In this document: positions 34,133 through 43,795 of the stretch, in pieces
Position numbering within the stretch: the stretch's first letter is position 1
How the letters are laid out: the number at the start of each line of letters is the position of its first letter
Assembly (NCBI RefSeq): GCF_905220365.1
Contig: NC_061127.1
Coordinates: 1,488,001-1,552,000 of the forward strand
Length of the DNA: 64,000 nt
Origin: Vanessa cardui
Taxonomy: Eukaryota; Arthropoda; Insecta; Lepidoptera; Nymphalidae
Direction: 5' to 3'
The notes under the pieces: generated by a model
The model's database searches: none
What the model was told of the DNA's origin: nothing
What the model saw: the letters and a program-made list of their open reading frames with translations, nothing else
Position numbers and translations under genes: made by a program

Positions 34133-34375
34133 CGACCTCCGTGGTCGAGAGGTGTGTACATCGGTTTTCATGGGTAAGCCACTCCGAGGTCCCAGCTTCG
34201 ATTCCCGGCCGAGTCGATCTAGAAAATTCATTAGTTTTCTATGTTGTCTTGGGTCTGGGTGTTTGTGGTACCGTCGTTACGCCTGATTTTCCAAAAAAAA
34301 AACAAGTGCTTAACTACATACATTGGCATCAGAGTGATGTATGTGATGTTGTCTCATATTTATTTATTTATTTAC
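34133..34375 (+). mobile_element. SINE family C
   Basis: CGACCTCCGTGGTCGAGAGG and a degraded B box (CCCAGCTTCGATTCCC), then TCTATGTTGTCTTGGGTCTG and GATGTATGTGATGTTGTCTC, ending in ATTTATTTATTTA. The 88-codon frame is antisense-free but repeat-derived. Confidence 0.82.
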
Positions 34376-34404
34376 ATCCATTACATAGTCAGTCCATCCA
34401 ATAT

Positions 34405-34556
34405 TGAGAACTAAGGTGTTATGTCCCTTGGCCTAATAACACTGGCTCACTCAACCTTTAAGCCAACAAAAAAAAATGATAAGTAGGTATTGTTGTTTGG
34501 CGGGAAAATATGTAATCCGTGGAAACCACATAGACTTGCACAAACCACCAATGTGT
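34405..34556 (+). repeat. family A, decayed 3' half
   Basis: TTGAGAACTAAGGTGTTATG, TCCCTTGGCCTAATAACACT, GGCTCACTCAACC and TTGTTTGGCGGGAAAATA. The ACCACCAAGTA end is replaced by ACCACCAATGTG. Confidence 0.65.
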
Positions 34557-35127
34557 ATAAATGGTAAAAACTATTATAAGTATTATTTTTTATTCAATTT
34601 AACAAAATCCACGGATCACAGTTGTCCGTGCCTTTTTTACAATCAACTTTAATACATTTGCCGTGTCATATTTTTTCATTTTTACTGATTATCATCATTC
34701 GCTGGCCTTTAATATTTTTTTCTTTATCATTTATTATATGTAATGATTAGAGAAAGTGTTACATAATAATACATTGAGTTAAAAGTATCTATTACACATT
34801 ATAAGATCTAGTCGTCGTCGCCAAATCGTAACGTATACTCAAAGTAAGATTCGCAAACATCCCTTAGATTAAGGCTGTGTAATGAGGTGTTAAACAGCGT
34901 TGTTTAGTTACCGAGTTCATACACTCGTACACAAAGTGACATTTGTTTTGTTTATTTCGCTCTTTGCTTTATTTGTTTTTTTTTTTGACATCTCTTAATT
35001 TTTGTTTTGAAAATTAAATAAAAAAATAAGTGTCAAAAAATGATTTTGCATAATTTATTACGTGTATGAATTATTTCACTAACAATGTGTAACTTAGGTA
35101 TATTAACTAATAAGTTCATAAAAGTTG
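34557..35127. other. AT-rich spacer
   Basis: Nothing recognised. Confidence 0.4.
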
Positions 35128-35245
35128 TTTGAAATCGTCATTTTACAGTGTTTAATTAAATGTAAAACTACAACTGTTATAAAGTAGAATCTAACGAGTA
35201 GATTCTAACTGGCAAAAAACTCAGTAGTTAAAATGACAGTGAAAA
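35128..35245 (-). repeat. LINE 3' tail, family D, decayed
   Basis: On the plus strand GAGTAGATTCTAACTGGCAA and AAACTCAGTAGTTA preserve the family D pattern. The rest is heavily mutated. Confidence 0.55.
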
Positions 35246-35924
35246 TATAATAATTTATTATATATTTTACGGATAAATGTATAAATGTAATAAATGTTGA
35301 GTTTTTGTTAAAATGTTTTACTATTTTTTATGAAGTAAGAACGGCTCCTTAACTGGTATAATAATTATCACAATTGCCACAAAAAAGTGATTATAAATAC
35401 AAGATATTATCAACTAAAGATATGGTCACACAAGTGCGATCTGTGCGTTAGATTTTCGGCGTGCATTAACAAATATAATGTAACTTTATAGATAAATCAT
35501 TTGACACACACTAAGACATATTGCTAGCATGAGTGTCTCATGCTAATCATTACGTCAGTCTCCATTAGTAAAATAAGAGAGTATTGAACGGTAGGTATTA
35601 CTTAATATTAAATAACATCATCATCATCAATAAAATAATAATAAAAAAACCTTTCTTATTAAGATTGGTAGTAAAAAAATTCTGGTCGTTCGCATATTGG
35701 AATAAGCAAATAAATAAATCGAAACTCCATAAATCTTATAAAAGCTACACCAACCGAGTAAAAACGTCTAGAATATTTATTAAAGTGAAACTTCTTTGGG
35801 TGCTATACGAGTAACGTTTCAAGGTGAAACGTAACTTAAATTATGTAAAGTTTGATTGAAGCACTATCGATGCAAAAAGTATTAATATCTGTTTCACATG
35901 TATTGTGTTTATATTATTTTATTA

Positions 35925-36478
35925 CTTACTTACTGTGCCCGCGACTTCGTGGGCGTTTGAATTAAAAAAAAATAATAATGTTCAGTTCTCGGATTTTACT
36001 ATTTATTATTACATTTTAGATTTTTATTATTTATTATTACATTTTAGATTTTTATTATTTATTATTACATTCAGATTCATTGTGTATTAGGCGGCTTTTG
36101 TGGTATTAAGACGTTGCTGGGCCGACGTGTCGATGGAGTGATGGTTTGAGAGGGTTTCACGCGGTACTGGATAGTATTTGCACATTGCAGCGTGATCAAT
36201 TAATATTTGATATTTAATTCTATAGTAAAAGTAAAGCCCAAGTTACTCCTTATTGTATCAGCTACTCACCAGTAAAAGTCCCGTAAATCGGTCCAGTCTT
36301 TTCAAAAATTAGAAAGGACAAACAATACAGGCAGACAGACAAATATAACATTTTTACAAATGTAAAAAAAAAAATTTGTATATCTTCTATGGATGGATGG
36401 ATACATATGCATTTAGTAATAAGCGTTTATTTCAGTATTACAAACAGTCACTCCAATTGTATTATATGTATAGATTAG
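35925..36478 (-). mobile_element. Helitron-like family N, long copy
   Basis: On the plus strand it begins with GTGCCCGCGACTTCGTGGGC and ends with CACTCCAATTGTATTATATG. Inside are an unusual triplicated TTTTTATTATTTATTATTACA block (36000-36070, ~27-bp period), a CACGCGGTACTGGATAGTAT segment, AGTTACTCCTTATTGTATCA and GCAGACAGACAAATATAAC. It is the longest family N copy here. Confidence 0.6.
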
Positions 36479-36628
36479 CTGTCTAAAATCGATACTGCTG
36501 TAACTTTTTAATACAACAATATGTTGTCTTGTGCGAAGTTACACCACGGTTATATAAAAGTTTTACAATCCACTACTGTTATTTAAAAGATAAAAATTAA
36601 CCTAATTCTTAATTAACTAATTAAATAA

Positions 36629-36957
36629 CTAAGTATATGGTTTAAGCCGTTTCCTATTCTTCAATTTCTAAAAAATGTCACATACCTTATTTTAGCTCTT
36701 AGTACTAATAAAAGAACCCGTTGTCTAAGAAAGGCCGTTCTACTTCAAGAAATTACTTTGAAAATAACTTCTCAATTCGATGCTGACTTTGATGATGTCT
36801 CAAACTACAAACAAACACCTAAACAAGCGAAGTTCCTTTTGAACAAAACAACCGTCAGCGGAACTGTCAAAACTATATACGTAACTTACGAAAATATAAC
36901 CACAAACGAATTTGAACTTTACACTGTAGAGAATAAAGTTTTAAACAATAAATGATC
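36629..36957 (+). CDS. possible unrecognised 3' exon (weak)
   Basis: An open frame of ~109 codons in otherwise stop-rich DNA. The best sub-model starts after an acceptor-like pyrimidine-rich stretch ending TTTTAG (36694) or CTCTTAG (36701) and ends at TGA 36955-36957, giving 85-88 residues. The sequence includes FDADFDDVSNYKQTPKQ and ends KVLNNK. Composition is mixed and hydrophilic rather than the Ile/Phe/Tyr-rich type of random AT frames, and I see no known repeat in it. There is no ATG near the start of the open stretch, so it could only be coding as a spliced exon. AATAAA overlaps the stop. I recognise no domain. Chance or a pseudogene remnant remain likely. Confidence 0.2.
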
Positions 36958-38019
36958 GTTAGTCGAATCTTCAATATTTCATAGACGTCGTATACTACTT
37001 ACTAAGGGTACATGATAGCTTCAAGTTGGAATGGACAAGGAACACGATAGTTTCAAAGAACGTTATAATAAAACTTGATATCTCTGGAGTGTCCGTTCCC
37101 TTATGAAAGTGGATATGAAATTGTGATGTAATTTATAAAGTGAGGGTATCGTATCCTTTATAAATAAACTCTCTATTGCCCAAGTTCAAATACGAAGAAA
37201 CGTTTGATCGGGGCACGCTTTCTTCGTCGTAAATATTAAACACTATTATTATTTATATTCCAGATGTTGGTTGCTTTATTTCAAGAGTATCAAGTTACAT
37301 ATTGAACTATTTATTGATTGTTGACATTTTATTTATTATTGATTTATTATGTTTAATAAAATTATTTATAAGTTTGATTTGATATTCTGTTGTAAGTATT
37401 TTATCCATGTAGTGTATGTCACGTGCCAACGAAAATATTTTTGTAATTCAAAAAAAAATTTTTTTTGTATCCTTTGAAACATTAATATCGAATTTAAACT
37501 TATAATTGTAATTTTTTTAAAATTATTATATTAGAATAAGAGTATGTCAGTAATTAATTTCGTAGCAAAACAGTCGCGATGAAACAGTTAAGAACAAGCT
37601 AAAGTCTACGAAAATCGACTTAAATCTCGGATACAATAACTCAAAAATATGCAATTGTAAATATCACAGGACGAATAAAATACGAAACTCATGGCTTGTG
37701 AGCTTCTAAAGCATAGTATAAACATTAGTTACCGAACAAAGCAACTGTTCCTTCCAAGTGATTTACGCTGCCGCCGCGTTAACGCCGAGTGCGATACAAA
37801 TTCTAAGGAAAAGCGAAATGGCAGCGAGTCTTTGCGGTTTTGTTGTATTAAATTATGTTAGATTCTTAGACACGTTCTTCTATAGCGTGAAATGTTTGTG
37901 TTTAGTTTGTTGTTTTTTTAGTGACGTCATTTAGAGTTCAAGTGATAAGATCGCTGTGTTCTGAATAGATTAACGATCAAATTTATCACTTATTTTAGTT
38001 TTTTTTTTTTTTTAATATT
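36958..38019. other. spacer with one GC-richer island
   Basis: 37690-37850 is less AT-rich than its surroundings (GATTTACGCTGCCGCCGCGT, GTTAACGCCGAGTGCG), and a TGACGTCA palindrome lies at ~37922-37929. No frame runs through it. It might be an unannotated 5' exon or regulatory element, but nothing decides this. Confidence 0.35.
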
Positions 38020-38095
38020 TCCGGAAAGGTATATGACTCCACTCCACCTGATAGTATGTGGAAGTGGAGTCCAAACGCGGAGACTTGGTGGATAG
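38020..38095 (+). repeat. dispersed repeat fragment with ACTCCACTCCACC motif
   Basis: GACTCCACTCCACCTGATAG pairs partly with TGTGGAAGTGGAGTCC just downstream. I recognise the block as a recurrent lepidopteran repeat head. Confidence 0.45.
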
Positions 38096-38309
38096 TAACT
38101 ATTTTCTATGAACATGTGCATCATTTAAGATTCGCGGTATGATTTTAAGAAGTGAGGTGTAATAAATTACGCATAGAATTTTTCATATTAAGATTATAGA
38201 TTATCTTATTATATAATAACATTAAAAGTTAAAAGACGACAATATTAAAAAAAAAACTAATAATTTCGCCAAAGTTTGTATTTTTTAACCTGTAAAATTT
38301 TACAACCTT

Positions 38310-38440
38310 AATGGCCCAGCTGGTTTAAAAGACAAATCTGAGTTCCTAGCTTCAATCTTCAATTCGGGCTATTAAAAAGTCGAAGCCCATTGATATTTGT
38401 TAATTTGGGCTAAATGGCCGATAGCGATAACAAAATCAAC
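38310..38440 (+). repeat. degenerate tRNA-like SINE remnant
   Basis: TGGCCCAGCTGGTTTAAAAG followed by GAGTTCCTAGCTTCAATC resembles a SINE head with A-box and B-box-like spacing. The tail (AAAAAGTCGAAGCCCATTG) is decayed. Confidence 0.4.
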
Positions 38441-38619
38441 TTATATTTTGGACACATTTAAAATTGAGTAAAACAGCATGATAGGTATGAGGTCCGGCAA
38501 TTCTCGAGTGTATACGTCCTAAGTGTGTGACGTCATAATGAAATTTATCTCGATGTGACACAGAGCAGCTGTTGCTGGTGACTTCGTCTAATCTATTTAT
38601 GTTCGTTCTTGTCATCTTA

Positions 38620-38775
38620 TGTGCTTACTTGGTGGTTTGGTTTTCAGCAAGCCCGTATATACCACCCACTGTATATATTCTACCTTTAAACTTAGTACTA
38701 TCGTGTTTCGATTTGATGGTTACGTGGGCCATTGCACAAAACACAAGGACATAGAAGTCTTACTTTCTCAAAAGT
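38620..38775 (-). repeat. family A, decayed minus copy
   Basis: ACTTGGTGGTTTGGTTTTCA, ACCACCCACTGTATATATTC and CAAGGACATAGAAGTCTTAC. It lies right at the left breakpoint of the tandem duplication. Confidence 0.6.
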
Positions 38776-38823
38776 TAATACTTCTTAAAGCGATAAAAAT
38801 TATGTTAAAATTATGACTTTAAA

Positions 38824-39300
38824 GACATTCTTTCAAGCTTTATTCAAGTAGGCTTTTACAAGCACTTTTGAAAAGTCATTTTAAAATTAAGTAAAGCCAC
38901 CACCGTTTCGGCAAGTAGATTCTACCGAGAAGAACCGGCAAGAAACTCAGTAGTTACTCTTTTTTTAACATTTAAAAAATACAAAGTCATGTTAGTTAAT
39001 ACAATTATATAAATTAATATATCCTGCTTGGAAGTCAACAGGTATTAACTCCACGCTTTTTTGTCATCTGTAAAATCTTGTACCGAATAAGATGTTTTTT
39101 TACCCATGGATTTTTTAAAAACGATTTTAATTTACGAAACGGCAAAGATATCATACACAACTTCACTAAAAACATTGATGACTTATTTTTTTATTACTAT
39201 ACCTTTTAGACAAAGAGAAAGTTTTATAAGTATGTTGACATTTTTAAAGATATTAAAAGATAATATATTACATATAAAATAATAATAGATATATAGTGAA
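38824..39300 (-). repeat. LINE 3' region, family D, in left copy
   Basis: Long D copy: the tail is at CTTTCAAGCTTTATTCAAGT, then ACCGGCAAGAAACTCAGTAG, GAAGTCAACAGGTATTAACT and ATTTACGAAACGGCAAAGAT. It lies at the very start of the duplicated unit. Confidence 0.8.
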
Positions 39301-39603
39301 TAAATTAAAATACAATACATCATTGCTTCGAGAACTTTTAAAATTGATCTTTGCACTAGGAAACATATCTACATGTGTCAGGATGCTCATAAAACTATAT
39401 ACTTCCTCAAAACATTGTGTAAAGCTATTTAGTATTATTTTTGAATAATAAGTAAATTGCTAGTAATTATTCAATTCAGTATAATTATTATCTTCACATC
39501 ATATGTAATAATTCTTCTATTCATGAATATATTGCTGAGTTCCTCTTTAATAATTCGACCAAATTTTATGTATTTTTCATGTGATGAAGTGGATAGCTTA
39601 TAT

Positions 39604-39880
39604 TACTTGGTGGTAGGGCTTTGTGCAAGCCCACCTGGGTAGGTACCACCCACTCATCATATTCTACCGCTAAACAACAGCACGCAGTAGTGTTGTGTTC
39701 CGGTTTGAAGGGTGAGTGAGCCAGTGTAACTACAGGCACAAGGGACATAGCATCTTAGTTCCCAAGTTTGGTGGCGCATTGACGATGAAATGAATAGATA
39801 ATATTTCTTACAGCGTCATTGTCTATGGGTGATGGTGATCACTTACCATCAGGTGGCCCATATGCTCGTCCGCCAACCCA
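39604..39880 (-). repeat. repeat family A, full unit, left copy
   Basis: Starts ACTTGGTGGTAGGGCTTTGT and ends CTCGTCCGCCAACCC. Its paralogue is at 47185-47460. It gives rise to spurious short frames on both strands. Confidence 0.9.
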
Positions 39881-40518
39881 TTTCGTTAAAAAACGCTACG
39901 ATCTAAAAAATGTATAAAAAAGTATATATTTTATTAGGTCATATAATTTAGTCAGTCTCTAAATTCACAATATTCCCCTGAATAACGATAATCATATTAC
40001 CAATGTAGCTTGACCCGTATGCAATTCCTGTTCGTATACATTTCGAGGCAGCTATATCTTAGCCTGGCTTGGCACAAAGACAAACAGTGTAATCTTTGTT
40101 TGAACTAACATCTACGCTTCGTGCCGGTGACGGTCCCAACTGAATCCGTTTAGTGGTTTTAGGTCAACCTACAAGGTCAAATCTTAAAATATTAGAACGG
40201 CATTTTCGAATCATAATTAATATTTCACGAACATTATTAGTATGGACGTTTTGAAGAAAATATATTTTCGTTTTAATTAATCATTTCCTATTAATAGTAT
40301 CAGTAACTTAATGGTTCATTTTTTTATAGGACCATATTATAGAATTGTAATACGGGCAATTATTTAATTTGATTTTTATTAGGACAACCAACAGTAGATA
40401 CAATATCACATACAAAAAATAAATTACACTTCAAAATTATCAAAGTAAAAGTTATACTACTTACAGGTAGTCTCATCGTGCATATTATTGAAAATATAAA
40501 TTAAACATTATTTAAATT

Positions 40519-40748
40519 AAAATCATATTATAATAGAAAATAAAAACATACGATTAAAAAATAGGATTAAAATTGAGCCAAATAAAATTCTTTACTCTTT
40601 GATTGAATAGAGGGCGACTATTGTAAATAAAACACAACTTTGGTTGCTGACCGAAAAAATTGTGCGAGTATTTGTTACTATTGTCTGTAGACAATTTTAA
40701 TCCTAAATTTTAATCGTATGTTTTTATTTTCTATTATAATATAATTTT
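40519..40748. mobile_element. MITE with ~57-bp inverted repeats, left copy
   Basis: Arms 40519-40575 and 40692-40748 are near-perfect reverse complements (core AGAAAATAAAAACATACGAT). The middle is ~116 bases with GCGACTATTGTAAATAAAAC. It is present at the same place in the right duplication copy, so it inserted before the duplication. Confidence 0.85.
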
Positions 40749-41632
40749 AGTTTTAAATTACAGTTGAAAATATTTGTAATTCCAATTTTTGTTTTTTTTT
40801 CTAATTTTGATCGCCATTGTCAATTTTGACAGGAGTTTGATTCATAAATATAATAAAAGTAAATTACGTCTATGGTTTGACTATATGTCATTCATCTTAA
40901 AGGCTCATGTTAAACTATCTCTGTTTGTCTGTATTACTTGAGTGATGTTTGTGCTAACAAGATATATTTTAATCAACAAAAAAAAAAACATATTTTGAAT
41001 TATATTTATTAACTTTTTTTATCAAACGAACTATCACTTCAACGACTGTAATAATTATTTTACAATTTTACATTTAAAACTAATATTGTAAGAATATATA
41101 ATTATAACAAAATATATCTAATTATACACATTTTTATGGGCAACTAAGTAGATTATGAAACACGCGAGTACATCTTAATTATCATTCATAATTATTATCT
41201 TCAAACAAACCATTTTAGAATAAGAAAAATAAATAACCCGAGAGCTATTTTGTGTTTTCGCTTAACATAAAGAGAATGATAAAATTTCTTCCAAGAAAAT
41301 GTTCTTTGTGAAATTGAAAAAATGCTTCCGAGCGACTGGAAAGCAACTTGTGGCAATGCACCCAGCTTGCTTTGTTTGAAAATATCTGATTAATAAATAT
41401 TAATGAAACGCATTTCAGCTTTATAATGCTTATTCTGGACTGTTTACTTTGAATTTATGGCCTCGAGGGTCAAGCTAGCTTGTATACAAACTATAAATCT
41501 ATATATCTGAATCCCTGTCCCATAACGTATTTCTGACAATATATTTTAATTACATCTATGTTTGAAGTGTTGGATTCCTGCATAGAGACGGATCCGAGGA
41601 CCTCCAAAAGGTACTTCAATAGACATTTAAAT

Positions 41633-41838
41633 CGACCTCTGTGGTCGAGTGGTGTGTACACCGGTTTTCATGGGTACGCCACTCTGAGGTCCCGGGTTCG
41701 ATTACCGGCCGAGTCGATGTAGATTACCATTAGTTTTCTATGTTGTCTTGAGTCTGGGTGTTTGCGGTACCGTCGTTTCTTCTGATTTCCATAACACAAG
41801 TGCTTCAGCTATGTTGTCCCATATTTATTAAAAAAAAA
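41633..41838 (+). mobile_element. SINE family C, inserted after the duplication
   Basis: Head CGACCTCTGTGGTCGAGTGG, B box GGGTTCGATTACC, body TCTATGTTGTCTTGAGTCTG and a short A-rich tail. The right copy shows the empty site at 50729/50730 (CATTTAAATGAATGAATG). AAAT at both edges may be a short target duplication, but the flanks are too repetitive to be sure. Confidence 0.9.
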
Positions 41839-42269
41839 TGAATGAATGAATGAATGAAATGAAAAGAATGAATCAAAAACAGCAAAATTCCTTACAGTTA
41901 ACAGATTAAATGTAGTAGATACATATATACTAACATTTTTGGAACGATCTTTTACGCGACTTACAGTAGCGTGAACTGGCAGAAATTGTCACGTAAGAAA
42001 AATCGTTTTACTGCTCTAGGTAACCTATCCTTTTCTTACCCCTGTCTTTCGGTATGTCTGTCTCTTTCTAATATATACGGCTTTTATACAAAATCATTTA
42101 ACTCATTTTTTTGTTATTGTTTTAATTTAGATAGGGTTTTTAAAAACAATTTTATGATTTTTGTTTAATCATTCTCAAATTTTGTTAAATTTTTTCATTG
42201 CATCTGTGACTTAATACATAATATAAAGAGAAAGCAACTTCGTTTTCAGTGCAACTACTTATATAATTA

Positions 42270-42505
42270 TACGGACACGTTTGAATTTTACAAAAAATAT
42301 TGTTGAAGCCTAAGTTACTCCTTATTACATCAGCTTACTGCCAGTGAAAGTTTCTTCAAAATGGGTCCAGCCGTTCCAGATATTAGTCGGAACAAAAAGA
42401 AAGTTATTTTGGTATATTTACCGTATATACGAACATATGGATTAAGTACAAAATAGTTATTCTAATATTACAAAGAGACACTCCAAATTTATTAAATGTA
42501 TAGAT
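42270..42505 (-). repeat. Helitron-like family N, left copy
   Basis: GTTTGAATTTTACAAAAAAT, AAGCCTAAGTTACTCCTTAT, CTGCCAGTGAAAGTTTCTTC, GGAACAAAAAGAAAGTTATT and AGACACTCCAAATTTATTAA. Its paralogue is at 51160-51395. Confidence 0.65.
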
Positions 42506-42933
42506 TTATTTACATAATATATGTCGATATCTATTATATCTAGATCTAGATATAGATATTTTATGTTTATATAATGACGTGTATAGACACGTTCATTATA
42601 TAAGCATAAAATAATATAATATAGAAACATTCAAAAAAACAATTTATATTCCAATTTCATTATCATTTCGAATTCGTAATGTTATCTTCAATGTTCACAA
42701 GCGCGAACTGAATTCCAAGTTTCAAGTTATAATTCCGTAAATCCTTTAGAACATTAAATTTATAAGTTGAGGAGTGAGAGTCGGGAAGATAAGCGTTGCA
42801 TTTATGATGAACACGAGGGGACGAACGACGTGTATCTTTTGAATGGTTTTATACGAAACATAAGCAAGGAGGTTGGTTCATGCTTAAGCCTATATTGTAT
42901 TATATATTTTTAAATGAGTTCCTAGCAGGGCTT

Positions 42934-42981
42934 TGTGTGTGTGTGTGTGTGTGTGAGAGAGAGTGTGAGTGTGTGTGTGGT
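42934..42981. repeat. (GT)n/(GA)n microsatellite in left copy
   Basis: GTGTGTGT interrupted by GAGAGAGAGTGTGAGTG. The right copy has only a short GTGTGTGTGTG at ~51810, so the tract has expanded here or shrunk there. Confidence 0.9.
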
Positions 42982-43277
42982 ATAGGCGACCCACTCATCA
43001 GATATTGTGCCGCCTAATAGTAATACTTGGTATTATTATTTTCCCGTTTGAAGAGTAGGTAAGCCAATGACACAAGCAAGATAAAGGATATAACATCTTA
43101 GTTCTTAAGATGGTGGATAGGTTGATGGCGCATTGTCGAAGTAAGGGATGGATAATATTTCTAACAATGTCTGTGGTGGTGAATAAAAAAAAAGTTATCA
43201 AGACTATAGAGATATAATTTCGTATAAGTTAATATTTTACGTAACATTTTATTGGTCGTAATATTAACATACTGTTC
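42982..43277 (-). repeat. degenerate family A trace and duplication junction
   Basis: GGCGACCCACTCATCAGATA, ATTATTTTCCCGTTTGAAGA and TAACATCTTAGTTCTTAAGA are a decayed family A. The unit then runs to the junction with the right copy. The minus frame at 42998-43201 is a by-product. Confidence 0.6.
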
Positions 43278-43305
43278 TTAAAGCGATTAAAATGATGTTT
43301 AAAGA

Positions 43306-43795
43306 CATTCTTTCAAGCTTTATTCAAGTAGGCTTTTACAAGCACTTTTGAAAAGTCATTTTAAAATTAAGTAAAGCCACCACCGTTTCGGCAAGTAGAT
43401 TCTACCGAGAATAACCGGCAAGAAACTCAGTAGTTACTCTTTTTTTAACATTTAAAAAATACAAAGTCATGTTAGTTAATACAATTATATAAATTAATAT
43501 ATCCTGCTTGGAAGTCAACAGGTATTAACTCCACGCTTTTTTGTCATCTGTAAAATCTTGTACCGAATAATATGTTTTTTTTTTCCAATGGATTTTTTAA
43601 AAACGATTTTAATTTACGAAACGGCAAAGATAAAAATGTCTGCGAAATTTTATCATACACAACTTCACTAAAAACATTGATGACTTATTTTTTTATTACT
43701 ATACCTTTTAGACAAAGAGAAAGTTTCATAAGTATGTTGACATTTTTAAAGATATTAAAAGATAATATATTACATATAAAATAATAATAGATATA
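43306..43795 (-). repeat. LINE 3' region, family D, in right copy
   Basis: Equivalent of 38824-39300. It retains the segment AAAATGTCTGCGAAATTTTA that the left copy lost, and is broken at its far end by the RTE insertion. Confidence 0.8.

Larger units (their letters stand above)
38784..43277 (+). repeat. tandem duplication, left copy
   Basis: The ~4.5-kb unit starts at TCTTAAAGCGATAAAAATTA and ends at AACATACTGTTC. It is followed at once by a second copy of the same material in direct orientation. By eye the copies differ at only a few bases per hundred, less in many stretches (e.g. 40250-41500 against 49330-50590). This copy carries a family C SINE at 41633-41838 that is absent from the right copy, and lacks the RTE and foldback insertions. 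It also has a 20-base deletion near 39149. Confidence 0.92.
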
